Below, one piece after another: positions 11,439 through 21,810 of a DNA stretch of 64,000 nt (position 1 is its first letter; each line of letters opens with the position of its first letter). This DNA is from Morinoia aosen (lineage: Eukaryota > Arthropoda > Malacostraca > Amphipoda > Talitridae), in contig CM059562.1 in assembly GCA_030386875.1 (NCBI GenBank), positions 22,683,360-22,747,359 of the forward strand. Reading direction: 5' to 3'. The notes below the pieces were generated by a model, which was given only the letters and a program-made list of their open reading frames with translations, was not told the DNA's origin and ran no database searches. A program made the translations under genes and the position numbers.

Positions 11439-11625
11439 CAAAAACGTTTTGGTTGATATTGAATGTTTGCCAGTAATTGATTTTCGAGTTTTTGGTGCTT
11501 AGTAATTGATTTTCGAGTTTTTGGTGCCTAAACATAGTTAATTAGATTGAAATAAACTAGTTTTCTTTGATCTAATTAACTATGTTTAGGCATAGTTTTG
11601 TCGGATATGACGGCTTCAGTTCCGA

Positions 11626-11853
11626 TTAACACGTTTCCTGCGAAAGGACCCACCGGTGGTCACTTAGGTGATTTTCATAGTGCTGCTGACTGACCTGCAG
11701 TCACTAACTCATTTCTTGTTAATACTTAATGAAATCTAAATGAATGCCCAATCTAGTTAATATTTGCTAAATTCAAAGTTGATTACCACAATTGACTTTA
11801 AATTAGAACTGAATATTGAACTTTAGTTTAACCCATCGCAGTTAACGTGTTAA
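11626..11853 (+). mobile_element. TTAA-flanked MITE, family copy 1 (228 bp)
   Basis: TTAA at 11626-11629 and 11850-11853. Ends: TTAACACGTTTCCTGCGA, and inward from the right TTAACACGTTAACTGCGATG. The whole length aligns with the inverted copy at 47360-47592, including GATTTTCATA(G/A)TGCTGCT, ACCTGCAGTCACT and TTAACCCATC near the far end. Non-autonomous; TTAA target suggests piggyBac-type mobilisation. Confidence 0.8.
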
Positions 11854-11999
11854 GGCCCGTTTCAGTTTCACATCCAATTCAATAGATGGTGCTATTGGTC
11901 AAAATGTGGAATGGTCAAAATGTGGAATGGTCAAAAAGGACCAGCGACTGGTCAACGCCATGGTCTGGTCAAAATTTTTTTTGTCACTTTTGGCAATCG

Positions 12000-14251
12000 A
12001 CGCTTAGGTTAAGTTGGGTTGCTCACGCTTCGGTTGGGTTAGGTTGTTCACGCTTCAGTTGGGTTAGGTTGTTCACGCTTCAGTTGGGTTAGGTTGTTCA
12101 CGCTTCAGTTGGGTTAGGTTGTTCACGCTTCAGTTGGGTTAGGTTGTTCACGCTTCAGTTGGGTTGGGTTGTTCACGCTTCAGTTGGGTTGGGTTGTTCA
12201 CGCTTCAGTTGGGTTGGGTTGTTCACGCTTCAGTTGGGTTGGGTTGTTCACGCTTCAGTTGGGTTGGGTTGTTCACGCTTCAGTTGGGTTGGGTTGTTCA
12301 CGCTTCAGTTGGGTTGGGTTGTTCACGCTTCAGTTGGGTTGGGTTGTTCACGCTTCAGTTGGGTTGGGTTGTTCACGCTTCAGTTGGGTTGGGTTGTTCA
12401 CGCTTCAGTTGGGTTGGGTTGTTCACGCTTCAGTTGGGTTGGGTTGTTCACGCTTCAGTTGGGTTGGGTTGTTCACGCTTCAGTTGGGTTGGGTTGTTCA
12501 CGCTTCAGTTGGGTTGGGTTGTTCACGCTTCAGTTGGGTTGGGTTGTTCACGCTTCAGTTGGGTTGGGTTGTTCACGCTTCAGTTGGGTTGGGTTGTTCA
12601 CGCTTCAGTTGGGTTGGGTTGTTCACGCTTCAGTTGGGTTGGGTTGTTCACGCTTCAGTTGGGTTGGGTTGTTCACGCTTCAGTTGGGTTGGGTTGTTCA
12701 CGCTTCAGTTGGGTTGGGTTGTTCACGCTTCAGTTGGGTTGGGTTGTTCACGCTTCAGTTGGGTTGGGTTGTTCACGCTTCAGTTGGGTTGGGTTGTTCA
12801 CGCTTCAGTTGGGTTGGGTTGTTCACGCTTCAGTTGGGTTGGGTTGTTCACGCTTCAGTTGGGTTGGGTTGTTCACGCTTCAGTTGGGTTGGGTTGTTCA
12901 CGCTTCAGTTGGGTTGGGTTGTTCACGCTTCAGTTGGGTTGGGTTGTTCACGCTTCAGTTGGGTTGGGTTGTTCACGCTTCAGTTGGGTTGGGTTGTTCA
13001 CGCTTCAGTTGGGTTGGGTTGTTCACGCTTCAGTTGGGTTGGGTTGTTCACGCTTCAGTTGGGTTGGGTTGTTCACGCTTCAGTTGGGTTGGGTTGTTCA
13101 CGCTTCAGTTGGGTTGGGTTGTTCACGCTTCAGTTGGGTTGGGTTGTTCACGCTTCAGTTGGGTTGGGTTGTTCACGCTTCAGTTGGGTTGGGTTGTTCA
13201 CGCTTCAGTTGGGTTAGGTTGTTCACGCTTCAGTTGGGTTAGGTTGTTCACGCTTCAGTTGGGTTAGGTTGTTCACGCTTCAGTTGGGTTAGGTTGTTCA
13301 CGCTTCAGTTGGGTTAGGTTGTTCACGCTTCAGTTGGGTTAGGTTGTTCACGCTTCAGTTGGGTTAGGTCGTTCACGCTTCAGTTGGGTTAGGTCGTTCA
13401 CGCTTCAGTTGGGTTAGGTCGTTCACGCTTCAGTTGGGTTAGGTTGGTCACACTTCAGTTGGGTTAGGTTGGTCACGCTTCAGTTGGGTTAGGTTGGTGC
13501 CGCTTCAGTTGGGTTAGGTTGGTGCCGCTTCAGTTGGGTTAGGTTGGTGCCGCTTCAGTTGGGTTAGGTTGGTGCCGCTTCAGTTGGGTTAGGTTGGTGC
13601 CGCTTCAGTTGGGTTAGGTTGGTCACGCTTCAGTTGGGTTAGGTTGGTCACGCTTCAGTTGGGTTTGGTTGGTCACGCTTCAGTTGGGTTAGGTTGGTCA
13701 CGCTTCAGTTGGGTTAGGTTGGTCACGCTTCAGTTGGGTTAGGTTGGTCACGCTTCAGTTGGGTTAGGTTGGTCACGCTTCAGTTGGGCTAGGTTGGTCA
13801 CGCTTCAGTTGGGCTAGGTTGGTCACGCTTCAGTTGGGCTAGGTTGGTCACGCTTCAGTTGGGCTAGGTTGGTCACGCTTCAGTTGGGCTAGGTTGGTCA
13901 CGCTTCAGTTGGGCTAGGTTGGTCACGCTTCAGTTGGGTTAGGTTGGTCACGCTTCAGTTGGGTTAGGTTGGTCACGCTTCAGTTGGGTTAGGTTGGTCA
14001 CGCTTCGGTTGGGTTAGGTTGGTCACGCTTCGGTTGGGTTAGGTTGGTCACACTTCGGTTGGGTTAGGTTGGTCACGCTTTGGTTGGGTTAGGTTCGTCA
14101 TGCTTCGGTTGGGTTAGGTTGGTCACGCTTTGGTTGGGTTAGGTTGGTCACGCTTCGGTTGGGTTAGGTTGGTCACGTTTCGGTTGGGTTAGCTTGGTCA
14201 CGCTTCAGTTAGATTAGGTTGGTCACCGGTCACGCTTTGGTTGGGTTGGGT
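12000..14251. repeat. 25-bp satellite array 1, about 90 units
   Basis: The unit is CACGCTTCAG followed by TTGGGTTGGGTTGTT. Units stay in exact 25-bp register from 12011 to about 14210. Variants are grouped in blocks: GGGTTAGGTTGTT units at 12036-12160; 42 units with GGGTTGGGTT from 12161 to about 13210; GGGTTAGGTT again; three GGTCGTTC units near 13370-13440; five GGTGCCGCTT units near 13490-13620; GGGCTAGG units near 13786-13925; and CTTCGGTT units after about 14000. The first and last units are the most diverged. All three plus-strand frames are open only because the unit lacks stops. Confidence 0.95.
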
Positions 14252-15059
14252 TACCATTGACTCCGGCTGGTGGAATTTTTTTGTAAGTTTTGCAGGTCTT
14301 AAATGGAACCTTCCCCAAAATGACTATTTTACGAGTTATAGCGGTATGTGAATTTTCAATTTTTGATGACGAATGCAATCGAATAAACAGCTACTAATCA
14401 ACTTTCAAATTTTGTTGCGTGAATCATGGTAATAACATTGAAATAAACTACTTTTCTTCAATACAGTTTTTGCGTCAAATGAGTATTTTATAAGTTAGAG
14501 CGGTGTGTTTTTTTTTGCACGATTGAGCTGTTATAGTAAATTTGAATACTTTGTAATTTATTATTAGCTCATCCCATGGATAATTTATTATTAGCAATAA
14601 AAACAAATTATAGCGGTAGGATATGTTAACTTTCATCCTAGATGGCGGGAATGAGCTCAAGGAGTGCGTCAGAAGGGAGCGTCCATTGCAGTGTTGCCAT
14701 ACGAAGCGTTCGATAAATTACTTCCCGCTTCAAACACTAGAGTTGCGGTAACTAATTACCACTATAACTCTTAAAATACTTATTTCCAACGGAAAGTGCA
14801 TAGAAGAAAACTTGTTTATTTTGATCTAATTAACTATGCATAGGCACCAAAACCATAGATATCGATTACTGGCAAACATTAAAAAAAATCAAAGTTTTTA
14901 TAATTCAGAGAAGTTCAACCTTACCAGGCCTGAGACCTTTAACCAAATTTAAACCATATAAAATCAATTTACCCATAGGCTATAGGCCTCTATGCAGACA
15001 TATCCAATGACTATTTGACTCCATTTGTCATTTTCAGTTAGTTATTGACATTTCTTTCT
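14252..15059. other. Right part of the composite element and flank
   Basis: Up to about 14895 this is the right shoulder and arm of the composite element (TTAAAATACTTATTTCCAAC block, inverted arm at 14800-14888). From 14896 to 15059 is ordinary AT-rich DNA up to the hAT element. Confidence 0.5.
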
Positions 15060-15311
15060 CAGGGTGCGTACAGGCTCTGAGGTTCAAAATTCCACTACTT
15101 TTTCATGACTTTTTATGCCAACCAAATCACATTTTCACTACCTCTCTCTGCCCAAAATAATGTCACACAAAGTTAAATTGCAGCACAATAAATGTATTTC
15201 AGTCATAAACTTCACAGAACATTCATCATTACTTGCAGGTCTTGTTTTCATAAATGTGTAAATGATCATCACAACACCAAACAGTCATGCTGGACAGTTC
15301 AATAGCATCTG

Positions 15312-16376
15312 CTATGCATTTGCCAGTGCATTAAGTTTGTCATTAATTTCCGCATTCAGCCCCTTGAGTTGTTCTTGCTTGTCTTTGGCTGATTTCCTCA
15401 ATGCATTTGACTTTGCCAGTAGGCGCAAATCATTCTTGTCCTCTGCCTTCCGTGCAAAGCTGTCAGCATCCTCCACCAGCGCTTGCAGACTCTCCTCCAT
15501 CCTCTTCCGTTTTGTCTTCAGGTTCTCCACTTCATCCAGTTCTCTCTTCCTCTTCTCTCCCTTCTTCTGCTTCTCTGCCTCTTCCTTCTTTTGATCCAGG
15601 TAGTGTTGATAGCGCTGTCTGCCCTGTGAAGCTGAAAAGAGGAGTTTCTTGGAAATGTCAACCTTGGAGATACCTCCTACATGTTTGATGTGGTCCATGA
15701 CCACTCTCTGCGCCACGATGGTGTTCTCACCCATGTTGACTTCCATGAGCTGCTTGCTCACAGAAAAGCCCCTTTCCACTGAAGCCTGGCCATGTGACAG
15801 GACCAGTAGCATCTTCACAACCAGCCACAGTTTCTTGAGGGAGGATGTGGCCAGCTGGCTGCTCCAGAAGACATCTAGCCAATCAGTGTCTTGCTGAAAA
15901 CTGTTGAAAGTGCTGATCTTCCTCTGTGCCTCATCAAAGAACTCTGAAAACTGGCTCATCACCTCATCGATGTCACCCTGTGGTAGCCTCTTAGTATCGC
16001 TGAGCAGCTGCAGACAGTTTTTCAGCATGGACTTGGTCTTCTCTCTCTTTGTGCGATCCACAAAGACACTTGGCACCAGCCAGCCCATGTTTCGGGCCAA
16101 CCCGAACTTCAAAGGTGACTTCTCAACAATCTTCTTGATGACAGCAACAAGGAAATTCTTCACATCATCCCTGAAGGAGAAAGCAAGCCTCTCATTCACT
16201 TTCTTTGCAGCCATCTGATCTTTCAAAATACTTGCAGCAACAAAGCCAGGGTCAATCTTGCTATTTTGCAGGTAGATGGTCTTGTCATTGAAGTCAAGGG
16301 CAGCATACTTAGCTGGTGTGGTCAGTTTTTCCAGCACCTCTGCTTTCACACACCTCTCCAACAGAACCGGTTTCAC
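15312..16376 (-). CDS. hAT transposase C-terminal fragment with hATC motif and coiled-coil tail
   Basis: 354 codons open on the minus strand; the first codon here is GTG, so this is a continuation fragment, not a gene with its own start. Residues about 190-230 hold the hATC dimerisation signature (LSHGQASVERGFSVSKQLME). The last about 100 residues are lysine/glutamate-rich and heptad-like (KKEEAEKQKKGEKRKRELDE...), a predicted coiled coil. The part ahead of it (FRDDVKNFLVAVIKKIVEKS, LKFGLARNMGWLVPSVF) is the late catalytic region. The early catalytic aspartates are missing. It lies between 16-bp terminal inverted repeats and cannot encode a complete enzyme. Confidence 0.75.
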   Translation of the reverse strand: MKPVLLERCVKAEVLEKLTTPAKYAALDFNDKTIYLQNSKIDPGFVAASILKDQMAAKKVNERLAFSFRDDVKNFLVAVIKKIVEKSPLKFGLARNMGWLVPSVFVDRTKREKTKSMLKNCLQLLSDTKRLPQGDIDEVMSQFSEFFDEAQRKISTFNSFQQDTDWLDVFWSSQLATSSLKKLWLVVKMLLVLSHGQASVERGFSVSKQLMEVNMGENTIVAQRVVMDHIKHVGGISKVDISKKLLFSASQGRQRYQHYLDQKKEEAEKQKKGEKRKRELDEVENLKTKRKRMEESLQALVEDADSFARKAEDKNDLRLLAKSNALRKSAKDKQEQLKGLNAEINDKLNALANA

Positions 16377-16705
16377 TTCTGAGGAGAACCGGTCTCACTG
16401 CTCTCAGTCTGAGCCTCCGAACTGCCCTCAGCAGGCGTCGGAGGATCGGTCGATGGTTGGGAAGTCACGAAAAAATCCCCGATCTTCGGGTTGGCAAGTC
16501 TCGTCGTCTGAGCTTTCACGTTCTTGGCATGCTTTGTTCCTTTTGCATGACTCCTCACCGCCGCTATTCCATTGTTGGCGATGTCGAACTCCGACTCGCA
16601 CGCGGTGCAAACCGCCATTGTTTTCAGTTTGGGATGAGGTGCTATCCATTGTTGAAAGTCTTTGTCTCGCAACCACAAGTTGTTGAAAGAACAACTGCCT
16701 GGCAT
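16373..16705 (-). CDS. hAT transposase N-terminal fragment with BED/TTF-like zinc finger
   Basis: 110 codons starting MPGSCSFNNLWLRDKDFQQW. It shows a C-x2-C ... H-x5-H finger (CTACESEFD ... RSHAKGTKHAKN) at roughly residues 33-60, followed by a low-complexity polar stretch. It ends with a stop at 16373-16375, where the downstream ORF begins in another frame. The finger would bind the element ends. A nearby direct repeat AGAACCGGT (16363-16371 and 16385-16393) marks the junction, so an internal deletion that removed the first half of the catalytic domain is likely. An intron is the alternative. Confidence 0.7.
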   Translation of the reverse strand: MPGSCSFNNLWLRDKDFQQWIAPHPKLKTMAVCTACESEFDIANNGIAAVRSHAKGTKHAKNVKAQTTRLANPKIGDFFVTSQPSTDPPTPAEGSSEAQTESSETGSPQK

Positions 16706-17152
16706 GACGATAATTCCTCAGCTCAGTCTCGGCACCGTAACTCTAGTCACACACACACGGGATGGTCAAGACCGATGATAAAAACTCAGCTCGAAAATGT
16801 TCAACAGTGGCGACAGGTCAACAATGGTCCGAGCGAGCGCGTGTCTTCAGTCACACTGAGCGCGTTTGGTTTCACGTGACGCCTGAGAACCAATCAAAAT
16901 CGCGGACACTAAAGACGTAGCTGTATCAACCAATCAGAGCCCAAGTAACACTCGAAGGTTACTGACAACGCCTCGCTCAACGCGGACCAAACGGAACGAA
17001 AATTTTCAACAGTAAAATTTTCTTTTCACGAAAATCCTAAAATTTCATGACTTTCAATGACCATTTTTAAAATTCCACTACTTTCGAGGCCTTGAATTTT
17101 ATTTTCGAAATTCAACTACTTTCCATGCTTCTCCATGCCTGTACGCACCCTG

Positions 17153-19733
17153 CTTTCTACTTTCTAGCAAAGGATCAGAAATCAGTTACAGCAGTGCAAC
17201 AGCACATTTGAAAATTACCAAAAATTGGTATAGCAGTTTGGCAGGGTCAAAAAATATGAGAACTTATGAACTGATGCAAATACATGGTGACTACTGATTT
17301 TTCATTTCCAAATTTTACTACTTTTCACTACTTTTTACTACCTTCAATGGCAAAAAAATTACTACCTTTTTTTACTCAATGAATGTTGTCCAAATGTCCA
17401 GATGTAAGTAATCGGCCTAAAATGAGTAATTTAAGTCAACAATATAAGCCATACCAAAGGTTCAGAAAAAGTTCCAAGTTTCTTAATACATAAAATACTT
17501 AATACTAAATGGAGCAACCAAAGCTTTACTGCAAAAAAGTTATCTAAATTCCTAGGGTACCCCGTCCTAAATGGACTCCAACAAAAGTTTGGCGAAGACC
17601 TTGTCTTAACATCTTTCAACTATGAAGAATACAGTTCATCATATGGAAAAATCAAACTGACTGAAAACTAGTAGACACCAGGGGATTGTCAGATCCCTTC
17701 ACAGCAGGGTAGAATATCAAGGAATTTCATTGTGACCTAACACTATGGCACTTCGGAAATATGAGTTTGTGAACTATTTCTATCGTACCTCAAAATCTAA
17801 ATCGGCATCCTAATTGCAATCAATAATAACAAATAGGTTATGAACATGTTATGTGACGGGACCAATCAGGAAAATGTAAATTTCATGTAGCTTTCCTGTA
17901 TACTTTTAGCAGAAGAATGAACTCTGATTACATGGAGCATCTCCATGCTATGACATCCTGGAGGTAACGGAATCGCCATGACTGCCAAAAGGAACTTCAA
18001 AGAAACTAAACTCTCGTTCAAATGATGACATATTGTATTAAAAGATAATTTTATAGCATATTTCTTTCTTTATTTGGACATAAATTAAAATAAATAAATT
18101 CATAAATCAAATAAATAAATTGAATTAAATAATTAAAATAAATTCATAATTTCACTGGAAATAACTTTCAGCTTTACAAAAATATTTTTTTCAAAGAAAA
18201 AAAACATTTATTGTTTCAGTAAATCGTTGTTTCCCCAAATCGAAGCGGACAGAATGAATTCATCTTTTCAAAGGAAGATAATACTGCTCACAAATCAAGC
18301 TCAGGTCTAAAAAAACACTTTCTGGATATAAATGAACTACGGAAAAGTTTCCATGACGTCATTGCAATGTTTCTATCCTGCCGCAACAACTTCGAGTGTG
18401 AGAATATTTGTCTTGGAATAAGAATTGGAAGGCTACATCAAGTTTATGATAATGAAGACCTTACCAGCCAAATATATGACTTTGAATGAAACATTATTCA
18501 TTAGGACTTACTCATTAGGACTTCATTCATTAGGAGGACTATTCACAACTTACTCATCTGAAATTGCAGCAGGACTCTCTAAAAGCTAATTGAGAATAAT
18601 TTTATTTTTGTGCTTACGTTTGTGAATGAAATACTTTAATTTTTGAGTCTCAAGTGCACAAAAAGAACAATTACGCCAACTATGCTATACACCTTATGAG
18701 CAACTGCATCCACTAAAGATGAAATCCAATTAAATTTAATAGTTATTTAGTGATGAGTACAACTACCTATTTGAAATTTTTTGTTAGTTGTAAAAGTTTG
18801 TTCATAAAATTTAAAAGAAAAAGTTCACAAGATGTTTTACATTTAAACGAATCGTAATTCTTCATAAAATATAAATAATTTTACTTGACAAACATATTTC
18901 AATCAAAGCCACTTGATATGCTTCCACAAGAAAATATGTAGCTATGCTATTTCATTTTTCCTCGAGATCGTATAATGCATGTTTGATACGTAAGAATAAA
19001 AGATGTTAAATGTCGACCTCATAATCATAAATGCACAATTTTTAAATCCGTATTTTATTTTCAATCCTAATCCCTGATATCACAAGTTCCTAAGTTTGTA
19101 TCTTAATGTAAGTGCGCACTAATAGCAGTGTTTTCAGCAATGCATCGCCAATGGTATTACATTTTTTCAATTTATATTTATACGATTCATGAAACCTCAA
19201 TTACCGCATCAAAGCAAAAGCCATTTTATTGTTTTCTCTCAGTAATTTGTTAATAATAAAATGGCTCAAATGAACCTTCCATCATAAAACAACTAGACAA
19301 CTTTCAGATCAAACGGAATGAGAAGAAAAAGTGAACTGTTTTTACCGTTGTTCCCAAAAATTTTGAAACTTTTTTCTATTTAGTGTGCTCCAATCCTAAA
19401 ATTACACCCCACTCTACAGGAATATTTCCCATAAATTGAGGCAAATTTCTGATTATGGGAAAAATAAATTTTAAAAATTCTTTAAACTCTATATAAATAT
19501 GTAACATTACTTTAAATTTTCAGAGAATTATTCCACTTGACAATTTTTTTACTACCCTGAGGCAAATTTTACTACTTTTTTTACTACTTTCCAAATTTTA
19601 CTACTTTTTACTACTTTACTACCTAATAGACACCCTGAAATAAATAGTGAACAATAGTTTATTACAAATATGATGCATACAACTTGACAAGCTACAGTTG
19701 TTTAAACTTAGATTATCTTTATATTTTCAATAC
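17153..19733. other. AT-rich spacer with hAT-like end fragments
   Basis: AAATTTTACTACTTTT-type motifs occur at about 17310-17345 and 19560-19620, and CCTAATAGACACCCTG at 19622-19637 looks like a hAT right terminus. A matching left terminus is only hinted at (CAGGGTCAAA at 17242) and no target duplication is visible. The rest is featureless. Confidence 0.4.
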
Positions 19734-19741
19734 CTAATTCT

Positions 19742-20276
19742 GGTAAATGTACAGGACTTGACCATAATCGATTTCCCACTTTTTGATCAACAAAGACTGT
19801 TAATTAAACCAAAATAAACAAGTTTTCTCCAATGCACTTTCCGTCGGAAATGAGTATTTTAAAAGTTATGGCATTAAATGAGTTACCGTAACTCCAGTCT
19901 TTGAGTCGGGGAAAAATATACCGCGCGGTCCGACGTGAAAGTAAACAGGCGTTCCCGCGCGCCAACCAAGCCGACGAAGAGCAAACCCCCTATTACAAAC
20001 GTAAAGAGGTTGGGTCGTGAGGGGTAGCAACAGTTCTTTTAGTGAAAATTATGAAACTAAAAGAACTGTGGCTACCCCTCACGACCCAACCTCTTTACGT
20101 TTGTAATAGGGTGATGCACAATGGAGTTCCGGTAACTCATTTAATGCCATAACTTTTAAAATACTCATTTCCGACGGAAAGTGCATTGAAGAAAACTTGT
20201 TTATTTTGGTCTCATCAACAATATTTGTTGATCAAAAAGTGGAAAATTGATTATGGTCAAGTCCTTTACATTTACC
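19742..20276. mobile_element. Foldback (long inverted-repeat) element with 8-bp target duplication
   Basis: 535 bp, almost entirely two inverted arms around a loop of about 20 nt near 20040-20060. Outer ends GGTAAATGTACAGGACTTGA and, from the right, GGTAAATGTAAAGGACTTGA. The inner arms match over ATTACAAACGTAAAGAGG...GACCCAACCTC with very few differences. The left arm has about 80 extra GC-rich bases (19905-19985). The target CTAATTCT is duplicated exactly at 19734-19741 and 20277-20284. The block CATTTCCGACGGAAAGTGCA is shared with 14.8 kb. No coding capacity; 8-bp duplication fits hAT, P or Merlin-type mobilisation. Confidence 0.85.
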
Positions 20277-20284
20277 CTAATTCT

Positions 20285-21176
20285 TTGCAAGTAAAGCCAA
20301 ATAGGTAGAGACAAACCATATTGCAATATTTTTTTTACAAATAAAAAGATATGAAGAGAAAATGTACTTTAAACAGCACACAACCGAAGTAATACAAAAT
20401 TGTTTCTTTTAACCTGATATTCTCATAGTAAACTTCCTGATTTCAACCCCTATATTTATGATTTGTTTTTCTAGACAGCTTTTAGAAAACAGAATTCTCT
20501 ATAAAACTAAAGCAACTACCTATACCATTTTAAGTAACAGATGCGACTTCTAAAGTGTATACAGCATAGAATCGAAACAGAAACTTGAAAAATTTAAACT
20601 AAATTAAGAAAACTAGGTATGATAAACTACATTGCTTGGGGAACTCCAAATAGTACACAAACACCGCTGTCAAGCGAAGTTCAGCTGTGCAATCTAGATG
20701 AACTGTGAAGTGTGAAGTTGTGAACACCGCTGAAGTCTGAAGATACAAACCGCCGGAAATTTGAAGTATTTATCGAATTGTAGTGCGGTCCATGATTATC
20801 TACACGAGAAGCACTTGGGAATGAAAATTTACATTTGAATATGCGTTTACATGTTACAACATACAATACATAATATAATATAATTTCCCACCTAAATTTT
20901 ACTTTAATTGGGAAAAGCTTGAATAAATTTCTGTTTTCGAAACATCTTCGATTGGTGCAGCTTTTTAAAGTTGATAGTTTAATGACAGATTTTTTTAATT
21001 TTGTAACAGCAACTCGTGTCGCATATATATTCTCAAGTGAATCTATTAAAGTCTTGGGTAAGTAAAATAACAGGAACTATATTCATATACTTCATAGCTC
21101 AATCTAAGAAATTATTGGTAAAATTATTAAAGTATTCAAACACTGCCTTTATTGATATGAGATTTTTGAACAATCG
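20285..21176. other. AT-rich spacer, no feature seen
   Basis: Only short open frames without coding character. Confidence 0.4.
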
Positions 21177-21533
21177 GCCGAAACAAGCGATTCATATATT
21201 ATTTCCTGGCGTCAAGAATTGTGAAGTTTTATGTCATGCATATGTAAAGTGCCAAAAGTTTCTCACCCCACAATGAAAATGCAACGTCCATGAAATTGTG
21301 TGCTTTTACAATTATCATTACATGCATCATCAAATGTAGATTAAGCAAGATTAAGAGTACCTTACCCTCAATAATTTTTTTTTGACCAGTGACATGGGTA
21401 TTACAATATTTGTGTGTGTGTGTGTGTGTCATCTAAGTGTATTTGCTTTAAGATATTTCAAAAACCAATGATGGTACTTCTTTACCATATATATTGGAAA
21501 TAAATTGTTTTTTCTTTCTTTCTTTTTTCTTTC
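21177..21533 (+). repeat. LINE-3'-end-like dispersed repeat, copy 1
   Basis: About 357 bp closely matching 54172-54528 in the same orientation (shared ATATTATTTCCTGGCGTCAA, CACAATGAAAATGCA, ACCAATGATGGTAC). It ends in TATTGGAAATAAA followed by a (TTTC)n tail and contains a GT microsatellite at about 21411-21430. A 3' tail of simple repeat is typical of non-LTR retrotransposons, but no protein can be assigned. Confidence 0.65.
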
Positions 21534-21749
21534 ATTGATATACCAGTAATTTAGACACCCAGTCTGCTCTTGTCATAAATTATGGAATTAAGGATAAATT
21601 ATGGAATTTGTTTTTTCGGGCGTTCAGCGCACACTAGCACTGAACTTTCAAATCGGAAAAACTCTAAATTTCTGTAATTAAAATTATCACTTTGGATCAA
21701 GGCCTAATCTACCAATATGTGCCAATTTTGTGAATATTCTCCACTCAGA

Positions 21750-21810
21750 TGTGATATCCGGCCACAATGTTACTCCATTTTATCCCACGTACACATGTCC
21801 GTATAATGCT
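21750..21810. repeat. Short dispersed repeat, three copies in window
   Basis: The core TTTTATCCCACGTACACATG recurs as TTTTATCCCATGTACCCATG at about 22420-22445 and TTTTATCACAAGTACCAATG at about 30033-30053. Surrounding bases are also weakly alike (ATATTTGTCAATC / ATATTTGAAAC before the later two). Family unknown. Confidence 0.5.

Larger units (their letters stand above)
11440..14895. mobile_element. Composite foldback-like element enclosing a MITE and a 25-bp satellite
   Basis: The left arm (about 11460-11566) and right arm (about 14800-14888, inverted) share AATGTTTGCCAGTAAT, TTTTGGTGCCTA, CATAGTTAATTAGAT and AAATAAAC(A/T)AGTTTTCTT in the same order. The left arm has an extra local palindrome (GCCTAAACATAGTTAATTAG against its inverse at about 11568-11592) and a repeat of TAATTGATTTTCGAGTTTTTGG. 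Between the arms lie the TTAA MITE (11626-11853), a short ATGTGGAATGGTCAAA repeat at 11900-11935, the satellite (12000-14251), and a 540-bp right portion. The block TTTCCAACGGAAAGTGCAT...GAAGAAAACTTG near 14785 is shared with the foldback at 19742. No clear target duplication was found, so the outer limits are approximate. Confidence 0.5.
15060..17152 (-). mobile_element. hAT transposon, internally deleted, 2.09 kb
   Basis: Perfect 16-bp terminal inverted repeats: CAGGGTGCGTACAGGC at 15060-15075 and its complement ending at 17152. The flanks CTTTCT (15054-15059) and CTTTCT (17154-17159) suggest a degraded 8-bp duplication. Both subterminal regions carry AATTCCACTACTTT-type motifs. The minus strand encodes an N-terminal zinc-finger fragment and a C-terminal transposase fragment. 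Age: moderate, since the ends are well kept but coding is broken. Confidence 0.85.

Noticed and set aside
12144-13267. Three plus-strand open frames of 357-367 codons
   Set aside because: Same cause: stop-free 25-bp units of satellite array 1.
12000-14251. CRISPR-like array
   Set aside because: Units are directly adjacent with no unique spacers and the setting is eukaryotic.
17242-19637. A 2.4-kb hAT-like element (CAGGGTCAAA ... CCTAATAGACACCCTG)
   Set aside because: The two ends match only over CAGGGT, there is no target duplication, and the ACTACTTTT motifs lie in the same direction at both ends; only the right end looks like a terminus.
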